Shown: positions 9,964 through 21,944, counted from the stretch's first letter. The stretch is 53,293 nucleotides of DNA from Nephromyces sp. MM_2019 (GCA_015657535.1 JADHZB010001723.1:1-53293); one strand, 5' to 3'. Numbers and translations are program-made. Notes: generated from the sequence alone by a model not told the origin.

Positions 9964-12900
9964 ATGTCGTATGGTAGCGGACATGCGACTATTAAGGAGG
10001 TGATATCAGGCGACACCTTTATTTTAATTGCAAGGCCAAATGGTATAGTTTGAATTTGTTGCAACATGAGGATGAGTGAAACGCGAGTCATCAAAACACA
10101 CCCACACTCGCGCACACACATGCACTTACACACACACACTCCCTTTTATGGGTGGTACTTATAGCAAGAATTGAGCTATTTCATGTGTTTTTTACCGTTT
10201 AGGCTCTTTATTGCTTTTTAAGAATATGATAAAAGCATCAAATTCTGCAATTTTTTCTTCATTTGAGTATATCTTCAAAGATGATTCAAGGATTTTTTCT
10301 AAAAACTTTTTGTGGAGTTTTAACGCAAAATTACATAGAAAATCGACATTTTTGTGAGAGTTTCAGTTGGGTTTTGGTCCTAGTGTTTTGCTGAGTATGT
10401 TAAGCTGTAAATATCTTCAAGAAGAGCTTGAAGACATCTCTAAGGCGATTTTTTGGGGATAAAAACACGAACTTTTTCATAGGATGTGTAGAGGATATGC
10501 TTTCTCAAGTAGAATTTGATGTGGCCAATGTAGTAGTGGAGTACATAAAAGTGCTTCTGGAAAGATGAAGAAATTATCGAGTAATAACTGATAAAATTGT
10601 ATTGAAATGCAGTCAGGAATATTAAAAGGCACAAACGCTATGCGACACGCACACCCGGCGGCACATGAAAATCAAATTGCCTCGAGTTTGCACACTTGCG
10701 AGTTTCTTTCTTTTTCTCTTTGTATCATTGGAATGTTTTGATGTTTTTGTGGTCGTTCTCTCTCTTCTAAGTGTTTTCTTGCCATTTCGCAGCGTATTTT
10801 GATGTTTTTGTGGCGATTATTTCTCTGAGCTTCATTGCTTGCCATTATTCTTTGCCTTTCCTTTGTTTCATCGATTTTTTTTTCGATTTTCTCTTAGGCA
10901 AGCCTCCTCCAGAGCGAAAAGTTACGCTGAGCCATGTAATAGCTCCGAAGCTGCCTGAGTATAGGCGCAATCCGCACACAGAAATAGATGTAAGACGTTG
11001 ATTGTGGCTTAAAAGCTTATGAATCTGCTCTTTTGTGTGTGGTTTTTTGCGTGTCACTTCGTACCTGACATAAAATTTTGTTTGCATGCTTGTTTCTGGG
11101 TGTGTTTGCTGAGCACTTTACTTTTTTAAGTTGCTTCTTTATGTTTTTGCTAATCTTGAGTGTTTCGTAATTGTATGAATAAGTCTCTCAATTAGTAAAG
11201 ATGTTGATTGCTGAAGAAGTTTCTGTTAATAAAGAGTGTGCTTTATTGAAAGAATTATCTTTCATGAGCAGCGAGTTGAGGTAGCATCGTTTTACTCTCC
11301 ATGTGCGTGTGTGTGTGCATGTGTGTGCATGTGCGTGCATGTGTGTGCATGTGTGTGCGTGTGTGCATGTGTGTGCATGTGTGTGCATGTGTGTGCATGT
11401 GTGTGCATGTGTGTGCGTGTGTGTGCGTGTGTGTGCATGTGTGTGCGTGTGTATGCATGTGTGTGCATGTGTGTGCATGTGTGTGCGTGTGTGTGCATGT
11501 GTGTGCGTGTGTGTGCATGTGTGTGCATGTGTGTGCATGTGTGTGCGTGTGTGTGCATGTGTGTGCATGTGTGTGCGTGTGTGTGCGTGTGTGTGCGTGT
11601 GTGCATGTGTGTGCGTGTGTGCGTGTGTGTGTTTCAAAGAGTTGAAGGGTATATTTTGAAGTCACTCCTCTTGCTTTTTCAGCCCTTGGCATGGAAGTCA
11701 AGGGAGTTTGCTCGAGTAAATTACATTGGGGCTGAGGTTACTTTCAAAGTCGAAGAAGTTGTCGAGAAGACTGCCTTTGGAAGTATCCAAATTGAAGGTG
11801 AAAGTTTAGCTACCAAGCTTTTAAGTAGTGGATGGGTAAAGCTTAACCTGAAGTCGGCTGATCCTTCTGTTTCCTCAGAATATATGATTGGTGAGTTTAA
11901 GTTTTTCTTGCATCTCAGTTTGCGATTCGATTTACTTTGATATTCGCACATGGTTTCTTGGTAGTTAATGTGTGTGTATGTGTGCTATTCTTCAAGTTTC
12001 ACTAGGATAAAGTTTTCAAACAAGTTGAAATCCAACTTAAATAAGAATAAAACGATATACATTCCTCATAATGTGGTTCAATGAGCATTGAAAAATGCCT
12101 GTGTGTGAAGTAGCAGATATCTTGCAGCTATTTTGTCTTGATTTTAACTGTAATATGCATGTGGGTGATACAGAGCTGGAGAAAGCTGAAGAAGAAGCAA
12201 AAGCAAAGAAGCTTGGCATTTGGGATGCCACAGGAGAAGCTCTACCACCCTTAGAAGTAACGAATTTATCCATTAAGAAGGGTTAGTTGATAGTTATCTG
12301 CTTTTTTGCTTAATATGAAGAAAAAATGAAGCATTTTGTATGCAGTTTGGGAGTTTTTTTACGTTTATATAGACCTTTATGAGAGTATTTGGGGGGTGTG
12401 TGCTGCTCGGCTTTGAAAGCTGTTATTTGATTGGTGTAAAAGATGTTATTTGATTAGATAAAAACTCGTTTTCCTTTCAGTTTAAAGGTTGTTGCTTCTT
12501 CAGTCTAAACGCTGCTTTCGTTTCAGTCTTCAAGTGTTGAAGAAGTAGTAATACAATCGCATTATCCCGTGAAGAATTTTCCTCAATTTTTTTGTCGATT
12601 TCATCTGGCAGTAACGACTGATTGATGTAGATACTCTACACACATATATGCTTCTTTTTTTAGCAGATGGAGACGAGAATCTCCCTGAAAGCACTATGAT
12701 GGTAACACTAGTGTGTGCATTATATCGGCTGCATATTCTTTACTCTGAATTTTTTTGCGTAAATCTCTGCTTTCTGTACGAATTTGAGATTTTGTTCTGT
12801 TTTCTCTATATATCTCTCAATGCTACCTTCGCTAGGAAGTCGTTTACTGAAATACTCTTCCTTCATCAGATTTATCAGCTTCTTTCTCTGCAATTTAAAT

Positions 12901-15900
12901 CCAACTATAGATGCAGTGGAAACTTCCTCCTGATTCGAAGTTCTCACTGAAGATTTCTCTTCTTTTGCAGGTGATGAACATTTACAAGATTTTTTTGAAA
13001 GGAATAAGCAGCAGAAACTGAAGGCAATTGTTGAGAATGTTAAGGATGGCAGCACTTTTGCTGTCCTCTTCCTCGATGAGATGGTAATGGCGGATATCTT
13101 TATTTCAGGCGTTCAGTGTGATCCAATAGGGAGAGGTGGATATGAAGGAGAATACGCAGGTGTGTGTGTGTGTGTGTGGATATTTTGGTGTGTGTGTGTG
13201 TGGATATTTTGGTGTGTGTGTGTGTGGATATTTTGGTGTGTGTGTTAATGTGCACTGTTGCGTGTTTTGTATGTTTACTGGGGTGTTTGTTTTTACTGGC
13301 GTATTTGTTGATGTATGTACATTACGTATGATGCGTGTGCGAATATTTTTCTCGCTGATGTGTATTGATATGTAGAGAGTGTGTTTTTTTTTTGATTTTT
13401 CCCGCATAAAAGTTGTTATATATATGCTCTTTTATTGTTTTTTCAGCTATTAGGCCCAATTTTGCGTGCGTTTATAAAAAATCTTCATGGTTTGTGTGTG
13501 AAATTCCCTTGGCTGCTGTTCTTTGCAATAGGTAGAGGGTGTAACTACACTGCCTGCTGGTGTTAGCCTTTTTTTCAATCTCGTTTTTTTCTTAATTTCT
13601 CATTCTTTCTTGGTTTCTGCTGGGCGAGATTTGTGTGCTCGTTTAGCAATCTGATGCCTGTCCCCTTGATGCTACGATTGTTCGTTCTTTCTCTGTGTAT
13701 GCTGAAGATGAATTTCTCACTTTGTGCATGCTTGTTTTTAAGCTGTGTTTCTACCTTCTAACGGCAAAATACTCCCTTTAGCTGCTTCTCCCTCCTCATC
13801 TCTGCTGATTATGCGAATTTAATGGCGTTTTTTAAGTTTTTTCCGTTATTTTACTGTATTTCGCTTCTTTTGTCGCTGTTTTTGAGCGTCAAAGATACTG
13901 TTTCTGTTGATAAGCTCTCTGCACCCTGTTAGAATTTATGCTTTGTTTTATGATTTCTCTTCTTGCAGCTGAAGCCAAGTACTTTTTGGAAATTAGAGTG
14001 TTAAATCGAGAGCTACAGATCAGAGTTGAGGGGTATAATAGTGAAAAGGATGCTCTGTATGCATCTCTTTATCATCCAAATGGAAATATATCTGAAATCC
14101 TGTTGAAAAAAGGATATGCCACTCTTAACAACCAGACTGCTCAGCTTGCTGAGAGCTACGGTACTCTCTTTGATTGCGTTGAAGAAGCTAAGAAATCCAA
14201 ACTTCGGAAGTGGAAGGTTAGTTTTGTGATGTATTTCGCGAGAGGTGCCTTTTTTTGCTTGTTTTTGGTGTGTGGCACCAGTTGGAGCAGTGCTCTTTGT
14301 TTGATGTTTTCTCCTTTTTTGCAACATTGAGGGTTAGGAAGCATAAATGCATACCAGAATCGTTTTTTCTGTTGCTTTCCTCTTTATTTCCTTCTGTATA
14401 CGCAAATCTCTCTCTTTCTTCGTGGAGGGGAGCTGCTTGAGCGATGTGAGCTATCGTCTTTTTGATAGGATTCTTGATGTTTTAAAGCGATATTTCTTCT
14501 GCTGTGTGTGTGTCTAATGCTGTTATGCCTGTTGATTTTGTGATGGGCGTTGCTTCTGCTGCAAGTCTTATGTTTCGCTATTTTCGCTTTGATCTTGGAG
14601 GGAAGAGTTGAATTTTCGATGAGATGGTTGCTCCTTCTCTTTCATTCTACCCTATAGGAGCGTGTTTATGGGGGCATCTTGTGTATTGCATTGCTTGTCT
14701 AATACTCCTTTTATTTCCACCACCTTTTATGCATCTGCGAAATCACACTGACAGAGCAAAGGGAAGCTCTTGACTTTCCTCATATTCTTAGGAGTGCCGT
14801 TGTATGTATATACCTCTTGTCTGAGTGTCTCTCATGCTGATACCCCCCTTCTTCTCATTCGATTTCTTGCACGTTCTGAGCACGTTTTTCCCTTTCGTTG
14901 ATACTGTTGTACCTGCTACATCACCTTGATCTCTTCGTTGATCCTTCCTACCCTCTTCGGTGCTTCCCACCTTTCCTGCTTTGCTCCTTCTTTGCTCCTT
15001 CTTTGCTCCTCCTTTGCTCCTTCTTTGCTCCTCCTTTGCTCCTTCTTTGCTCCTNNNNNNNNNNNNNNNNNNNNNNNNNNNNNNNNNNNNNNNNNNNNNN
15101 NNNNNNNNNNNNNNNNNNNNNNNNNNNNNNNNNNNNNNNNNNNNNNNNNNNNNNNNNNNNNNNNNNNNNNNNTGCTCCTTCTTTGCTCCTTCTTTGCTCC
15201 TTCTTTGCTCCTTCTTTGCTCCTCCTTTGCTCCTTCTTTGCTCCTTCTTTGCTCCTTCTTTGCTCCTCCTTCCCACCTCCTTCCCACCTCCTTCCCACCT
15301 CCTTCCCACCTCCTTCCCACCTCCTTCCCACCTCCTTCCCACCTCCTTCCCACCTCCTTCCCCCCACCCCCTCACCCCCCGCTCCACTTCATCTTCAGGA
15401 GCTAAAGCTGCCCTCTGCCCCCCCCTCCTCGACAAACTCCTTTACTGCGACGGTTTACGAAGTAGTCAGCGCCGAGTCTTTCCTTCTTCTTTCACCCACC
15501 GACTTGACGCTTCGCAAAGTCTTCCTCTCGTATGTTCGCTGCCCTCGCATGGCTATTAAGGATAGACCTGGTGAAGCCTGGGCTTATGAAGCCTGGGATT
15601 TCTCAAGACGAGAGCTGATTGGAAAGACTGTGGAGGTGTGTGTAGATTATACGAAGGAAGGAATGTTTAACCAAAATCAAAACGGCGGTAGTGGTGCGAG
15701 TGGAAACGCTGGAAGCAGCTCAAACACACAGAATAAAGGTATAAGGAGGGAAGACGACCAAACCCTAATGTATGTCTCTATCCAATACGATAATTCGAGG
15801 AATAACATAACGGAGAAGCTGCTCGAGAAGGGTTTTGCGAGGCTTATACCTCTGAGAGAGGAAATTCCAAAGTCTTCGGTTCGTGGTGGGGTGCGTGTGT

Positions 15901-18900
15901 GTGTGTGTGTGTGTAATGGAGTGACTATGATCGTCGTTTGGGTGGTGTGTGTGGTATGGATATGGAGTTATGGTTTTTTCGTTTATTTTGGGTGTTTATA
16001 TCTCCGTCGTGTAGGACTTGATAGGCTACTTTCTGAGAGGGTAGCCATTCGCACACAGGCAAGTGCTCTAAATAGCTGCTTGTTAGGGATATAAAGATCT
16101 GCTGAATGTTGTTTATGCTGCTGCTGGCATAGAGGCACACGTACTCACACACATGATATCTGGTGCTTTATGTGCTAGCTTTGGAACTTGTTGATGTGCT
16201 TGAAGGAGGTTTGTGGCGACTTTAATGCTTCACTGAAGATATTCAAGTTAAATTAGAAGATTTAATGCTTCCACAAAGCCACACACACACAGACAGACTT
16301 AACCCGATTATCTTTCCTACACCCCCACAAGACCACATACACAGACAGACTTTCCCGCCCTCTCTTTCCTGAGCCCAATCTCGACACAAGGAATAAAGAG
16401 GCCATCTATTGCACTTTACTAGCGAACTAGGGTTATATGTTGCCTCATGGCAGCAACAGAGACACACACATATGCAGCTACCCCCCAATTCTTCTTCCAG
16501 AACTATGGCCAGCTGCTAGACTTGGATCGAGCTGCAAAGCAACAGTCTCTTGGAGTTCACGGCCCTGCTTCAGCTTCGCCTCCAGTAAAACATGTGCTTG
16601 ATATCTCTGGTATTAACAATACGAAGAAGGGAACAGCTTATCTACGAGAGTTAAAGGAAGAATTGCTTAATGGCGTCGTTCTTTACGTCTTCAATCCAGC
16701 AATGTATAAGATATTCCTTCCTTCGGTTAGGGTTTAGGGTGTGTGATATTGCTGTATCTTATAGCGGTTCCATGGTGTATGGTATGTTGGCTAAACTCTG
16801 TGTTTGCTTGGATTTGTGGTGTGCTGCGTTTAGCTCTTTTGGTACGTGTGTTATGTATGTGTCTGGGGGTGTGGGGGAGTAGCTGTGTGTGGGATGTTGA
16901 TGGAGTGTTTTTGTAGGATGATGTTTCACCATGAGTGTGTGTGTGTGTATATATATATATATGGGATGGCGTTGATTAGTAAGTGTTTGTGTGTCAATTG
17001 ATCAACAACTACATGTCAATTGGTAAACTTCGCATGTGTGTTAGCATATCACTGTGCTATCATGCCAGTTTATAAATCTTACTATATTTTCTTGTGTGTT
17101 TAGAATCAAAAAGTATCTAATGCCTTCTACCCTCAATTTGTGTCCTATGCTACATTTTCCTCGCCCATTTAGTATATTTTGTGAGATATACACCTTCATT
17201 TTGTATGCACACTTGTTATAACTTTGAGCAATTTACGTCACTCCTTCATGTCCTGCTTCTGCTGAATATACGGTATGTGGGAATCTTTTTCACAAAGGAG
17301 TGCACACACAGGTTGCTAGCACGATCTTCTTCCGCTGTTTCGCGTTATATGCTGCTCTGATTCTTTTGAAAAGATCTCGGAATTTGCTAGCAAAAACTGG
17401 TATTTTTCTGCTTTCCTGCCATCTCTTCAACTACGTGAATATGCCTGGAGTGTAAGAATCTGCGTGTGTATACAAATTCGCTTTGCGATACTATCGCTGC
17501 CCTCTTTGATGCCTTCACAGCTTGTTGCCTGACATCCCTCCTAGCTATATGCTTACCAGTAACCTCCCTGACTTATACTCTGTGTATCTTCATCCCGTAA
17601 CTGAAGTAAATCTTCCCGCACACACCCACACACACACACACACACGAGACTTGCACTGTTTTTTCGCACAGAGGTTACTGAATATATCGTTTGCGCTTGC
17701 TGGAGTTTCTGTCCCTAATTCTGGCGGCTCTAACAAGAAGAGCGATAAGTATGATAGTTTGAGGCAAGACGCTATTAACTACGCTAGAATGGCGTTGCTT
17801 AATAGAGATGTGAGCATTAGGATCGATAGCTGCAGTGCTGGTGGCTTTTTCCTAGGGTCTTTGATATACAAGAAGCACGTCAAATTCGCCACTGAATTGC
17901 TCGATCATGGTGAGTAGGCGTGTGTGTGTGCTTTTTGGCGTGTTGGAATATGTATCTATGTGTGTGTGTGCTTTTTGGGTGATTCAATAGGTATCCGTGT
18001 GTGTGTGTGCATTTTTTGAGTTGCTGTCTGTTACTCCTGTCTGCATTTCAATAGCTATGTGTGTGTGTGCATTTTTTGAGTTGCTGTATGTTACTCCTGT
18101 CTGCATTTCAATAGCTATGTGTGTGTGTGCTTTTTGGGTGATTCAATAGGTATCCGTGTGTGTGTGTGCATTTTTTGAGTTGCTGTATGTTACTCCTGTC
18201 TGCATTTCAATAGCTATGTGTGTGTTGCTTTTTCACTCACCTAACAAATTGTGTGTTTCCTTCTCACTTACTAAGCATATATGTCACTTTCCCCAATATC
18301 CTTTACCCTCCCCCCCACATACATGCTCCAAGGAAAGCTTTTTCACCTCACACCCCCCATCTCCCCTCCTTTATATCACACACACACTCCCCCCCATACA
18401 GGCTACGTGAGTATCAAGGAGAATTACGGATCAAATTTCTCCCCAAACTCCTATCTTCCACCTGCTGATATGAAGGCATTTGTTGAAGCTCAGGAGCGTG
18501 CGAAAGAAGGGGAGAGAGGTATGTGGCATATGATGTACATGGATGAAGAAGCTTCCAAAGATAAGTACGTTGATGAAGTGAGGAAATCTGTCTTCATCTC
18601 ACACATCAGCTCCGTCATGGATTTCTACATTCAAACTTCCACCTCAAAAGAGATGGAAAAACTCTCGAGGGAGTTGAAGCAAATATCACTCGATGGCGGT
18701 GCTTCTCTTGAGTTTGGCGAAGGAGATGAAGTTCCAGCTACTGGGGATATTGTGATTGCAAGGTTTCCTCATGATAACGAGGTGCTTGTGGGGAGAAGGG
18801 GGGGGTGGAGTGTGTATGAGCTCAGAGGGGTGGAATTTGTGTATGTGCTAAGTTGAGATTGTGGGGAGGGGTTAGAGTTGGCGGGGGGTGTGCAATGAGA

Positions 18901-21900
18901 TGATTTGGGATTGCTTGAGGGTTGATGGGAAGATCTCTCTCAAAATTTGATTTCGAGGATGATTTCTGCTATGAGCTTTTCGTTGTTAGAAGTGAATTGT
19001 TAGCACATAAAAAACTCTCATTGAGCTAGTTTTACTTTCTTCTTGTTCAGGAGGCTGTTTCTACTAGTTTAGTGTGTATGATATATTTAGTAAAAAAATC
19101 TTCAGTGTGTAAGTTGATAGCCGATGGTTGGCACTAATGACTGCTTTCTCTAGTGTTTTGCTCAACTTAAATGCGTTTGTGTGCAAGTATATCACATCTT
19201 TTAATTCGCTTGAAGCTGCTAAGAGCAGCTGCTCTTAGTTTCTTTTCTCATTGAAGGAACTGCTGCTTTTTCTTCACTAAAATTTGTCGAATTTACTCGG
19301 GAAAAAGTAGCTTTTTGCGTGCTTTTCTCCTGTCGACTGTAGGATGCTAGTCTAGTATCCTCTTAAGGATAAACTCGTTTTTTTTTTTTTCTTTATTAGT
19401 GGCGAGAGAATGCTTTATTCTTCTTGGTCTTCTTCTTGGGCTTTTTCTTGGGTTTCTTCTTGCACTTGTTGAATTTCTTCTTGATTTCCACTGTCTTGCA
19501 GTTCTGTCATGATTTATTGCTTGAGCACATACTTTTGAGTGGATTAAACAAATTAGAAAAGAACTATTCTCCTCCTTTTTGTTTGGAGCAGTTTGATAAT
19601 AGGCATTTGCTATTTGATCAACCAACTCAGCCTGAAGATTTGCATATTTTTGATATGCTTTTCAGCTTCTAATTGAATTTTTCACGTTTTCTTGATGTGC
19701 TGTTTTCAGTGGTATAGAGCCAGCATAGAGAGTTATGATGCAAGATCTGGAGACTTTGAGGTTTTCTATGTTGATTTTGGAAATTCTGAATCATTGAAGA
19801 TATCTGACTTGATGAAGTGCCCAGAAGAACTTGCAGTTATACCTCTTCAATCTACCAACTGTCAGCTATCTGGTGGGTGGAATGTGTGTGCTGAGTGGAG
19901 CTGCAGGGCAAAATGTTCTGGTGTGTTTGTGTGTGGGGTGCTTTAATACGGCGATGAATCTGATATGATTGGCGTTTGATTGGTACTCAAATAGGAAGGT
20001 ATTTCGATAGTTTCGAGCAATGCTTTTTCATTTGACAGTAGCGTATTCTACGCATGAAATGATTTGATGATTCCACTGCGTTAATGAAGATGAAATGCCA
20101 TGATTTGCTCGTTTCAGGTGTAGTACATCTGGCAGGAAAGGAAGATGAAGCTGCCCAAGGCCTTCTGGAATTGACGGAAGAACATATATTTGATTGTCTA
20201 ATAGAGAAGTTTGATTTTTCAGGAAAGGCTCACATTATCTTGTACGATGGAAATGATGATGAAGATTTCAAGGGTGAGGCTTTTCTATTGCTCTCTTACT
20301 CTGCGTTTCGCTAGTACTTTTGTAGTGTAGCGATGTCGAATGAATAAGTTGGCAAAGCGATGAAATTTGAATGATTTTTTGGGGAATATATTGTAGTTTT
20401 CTAGTTCTTAATCATGAGGTAGTATATACTTAATGGCGTTACTCTTTTGAAGTTTTGACTCCTGGGCTAATTCTGCAATTTTGATGATTTTCTCAGTATC
20501 TTCGATTAGCATTCTCTTGTTGCACGAAGATGGCTAAAGGGTATTCCCTACTCTAGTTCTGCATATTCAAATTTTTTCTCCACCATCTTTTAGCTTTCTC
20601 TTGCTGTGTGAAGAAGGCTAAAAAGTAGCAAACAAGATTGAATTTAGCCTCCAAATATGAAGTAGTATATTTTTTTTATACTTATCAATGCCTTGCATAT
20701 TCTTGTTTCATAAATTTTGCTCAGAACGTATGCAATCCTGTTGTGAAATTTGAGAGTACGCTGCCAAAACAAAGCTTGTGCAGCTGGTTTTTTTTATGTT
20801 TTTTTGTCGTAAACTTGGGATTTTGAGAGAATTTATGGTGTTTTGACGATTTAAAACGTCAATTTTCTTCGTTTCCCAAGATATTGAAGAAATATTCCTC
20901 TTGTCGGCTTTTTGAAAATCCTATCAAAATTTGCCTTTGATATTTGCCATGAAAATTGTTCTTTTTTTTCCTGGGAAATTCTGTGTGTGTGTCATTCTCA
21001 TCAGGACCCCGTTTTGGGTGCATGTACACTGGCTTTTTTTAGGTGTTTATTCATTATTTTGACTTTTTACAAACATGAAGGTTGCCTTGTAATAACTGCT
21101 TCATTATTTATGTGCATTTTCTGTGCGTTTTGTCTCGAATTCCACCTTTTTACTAGATCTTTACTAAGTGTGCCTTTGAACCCCCTTCTACTTTTAGGCA
21201 CTGAAGTTACGGTAAATCAGCAAATAATAAGCGGTGGATACGGAGCATTCATGCCGCGATCTAAGACTAGGGTAAGCGAATTTTTTTCAGTTATTCTGGT
21301 TTTATGTGAAGACTATGCACTTTGAGCTTATAGCTGCTTTCTGGCATAATTTGGAGCGAATTTTTTATATTTTGTTTGCCTTGAATGTAGCTATTTCTGC
21401 GTGTGGAGCGTGTGCTTTTTTATGAAGCGTTCGGAGATTTACCCCCCATACTCCCTATACCCTTAATACTCTATACCTCCCACATGCCCTATGCCCCCCA
21501 TACTCTCCGTACCCCCCACACACCCCCACCTTAAGATTGTCTTCTTATACAAGTTCAGTGCCTATTATGCTACATATTCGTTTGATTTAAGATATTAGAG
21601 CCTAGTTTATTGTGCAATGTGTCATGAAATTCTGTAGAGGCAGGCTATTAATTGGAATCACAGCCTCGCGGAATATGTTTACTTTTTATGCAGTCGGTAT
21701 ATGAAAAAGAACATGATAAAACCATCAGTTTAACTTGATAGAATCACCCTCCCAACCTGGTAAAAAGCCGAAAAGACGCTGAAATTTCTGGGGAACTCTG
21801 TTTAATATGGTTGATTTTCTTGCTTTTTATAGCGTGATGCCCATCCGTTGTATTTTATCTTTTTTTCCTCTTTTTCTCCAGATTGCAAAGGCTTTGAGAG

Positions 21901-21944
21901 CCGCAGAGGCTGCGTGCAAAAACACTTCGCTGGAAGCGAAATAA
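9964..21944 (+). CDS. SND1: Tudor staphylococcal nuclease (Tudor-SN / SND1), complete, 14 exons
   Basis: Exons: 9964-10042, 10898-10989, 11683-11890, 12174-12281, 12971-13159, 13969-14216, 15399-15878, 16501-16725, 17672-17909, 18402-18781, 19710-19872, 20118-20273, 21198-21271, 21882-21944. They sum to 2703 nt, 900 codons plus TAA, and every junction keeps phase; the family is usually about 900 residues. The order is SN1 (about 5-150; GDTFILIARPNGKPPPER), SN2 (170-310; EAKYFLEIRVLNRELQIRVE), SN3 (320-475), SN4 (500-650) and a Tudor domain (690-800; EWYRASIES...FEVFYVDFGNSE) embedded in a split fifth SN fold that ends near LRAAEAACK. The Tudor aromatic cage is largely kept, with YVDFGN where animals have YIDYGN. 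SN3 carries an extra Asn/Gly/Ser-rich insert at about 407-437. Known roles of the family are RNA binding, decay of edited or small RNAs, spliceosome and RISC contacts and stress granules. The start is the first ATG of the conserved frame; the exon 7 donor could lie 12 nt later (15891). Confidence 0.96.
10088..10140 (+). repeat. CA-rich tract in TSN intron 1
   Basis: An interrupted CA tract begins about 45 bases after the exon 1 donor. It is the reverse of the usual arrangement in this gene, where TG comes first and CA last. Confidence 0.85.
11302..11632 (+). repeat. 10-bp-period TG minisatellite in TSN intron 2
   Basis: About 330 bp of near-pure alternating purine-pyrimidine with a 10-bp unit GTGTGTGC[A/G]T. 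The array ends about 50 bases before the exon 3 acceptor. It contains many TGCATG hexamers. All the long six-frame ORFs here (Cys/Val on plus, His/Thr on minus) are by-products of the repeat. Confidence 0.97.
13160..13246 (+). repeat. 24-bp TG satellite starting at the 5' splice site of TSN intron 5
   Basis: The GT donor after exon 5 is itself the first base pair of a run of TG. The run is organised as a 24-bp unit (TG run followed by gatattttgg) repeated about 3.5 times. Confidence 0.93.
14985..15362 (+). repeat. Two abutting 11-bp pyrimidine minisatellites in TSN intron 6, with assembly gap
   Basis: A first array of an 11-bp unit (ctttgctcctt and close variants) runs from 14985 to about 15265 and is interrupted by 118 undetermined bases at 15055-15172. 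It passes straight into a second 11-bp array (ccttcccacct) ending at about 15362. The sense strand is almost pure C/T and feeds into the exon 7 acceptor at 15398. The gap size in the assembly is probably not the true length. Confidence 0.95.
15055..15172. other. Assembly gap (118 N)
   Basis: The undetermined bases sit inside the 11-bp minisatellite, so a collapsed or unassembled repeat is the likely cause. No coding exon is interrupted. Confidence 0.99.
15891..15914 (+). repeat. TG tract at the 5' end of TSN intron 7
   Basis: A run of TG begins 12 bases after the preferred exon 7 donor at 15879. CA-rich tracts lie near the 3' end of the same intron (about 16280-16345 and 16461-16470). Confidence 0.9.
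16934..16963 (+). repeat. TG/TA tract in TSN intron 8
   Basis: A TG run followed directly by a TA run, about 210 bases after the exon 8 donor. The same intron has a CA run near its 3' end at 17619-17645. Confidence 0.92.
17619..17645 (+). repeat. CA tract just before the 3' splice site of TSN intron 8
   Basis: A CA run that ends about 25 bases before the exon 9 acceptor at 17671, in the place of a normal pyrimidine tract; only a short T run (about 17659-17665) separates it from the AG. Confidence 0.92.
17919..18230 (+). repeat. Higher-order TG minisatellite in TSN intron 9
   Basis: At least seven units, each opening with GTGTGTGTGTGC and continuing into one of two tails: a short one (ctttttgggtgattcaatag) or a long one (cattttttgagttgctgt..., about 60 bp per unit). 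The two unit types alternate. The array starts within 10 bases of the exon 9 donor. A CA run lies at 18377-18387, just before the exon 10 acceptor. Confidence 0.9.

Noticed and set aside
11188..11940. Six overlapping ORFs of 100-234 codons on both strands
   Set aside because: All but the part after 11683 translate the TG satellite (Cys/Val or His/Thr strings). Only 11683-11890 is a real TSN exon.
12664..12701. Possible TSN exon (DGDENLPESTMM) with a tandem tagcag acceptor
   Set aside because: At 38 nt (or 35) it breaks the frame of the next exon, whereas joining 12281 directly to 12971 keeps phase and matches the SN1-SN2 linker of the family.
14788..15559. ORFs of 139-398 codons across the gap on both strands
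   Set aside because: They translate the 11-bp satellites and undetermined bases. Only 15399-15878 of one plus-strand frame is coding (TSN exon 7).
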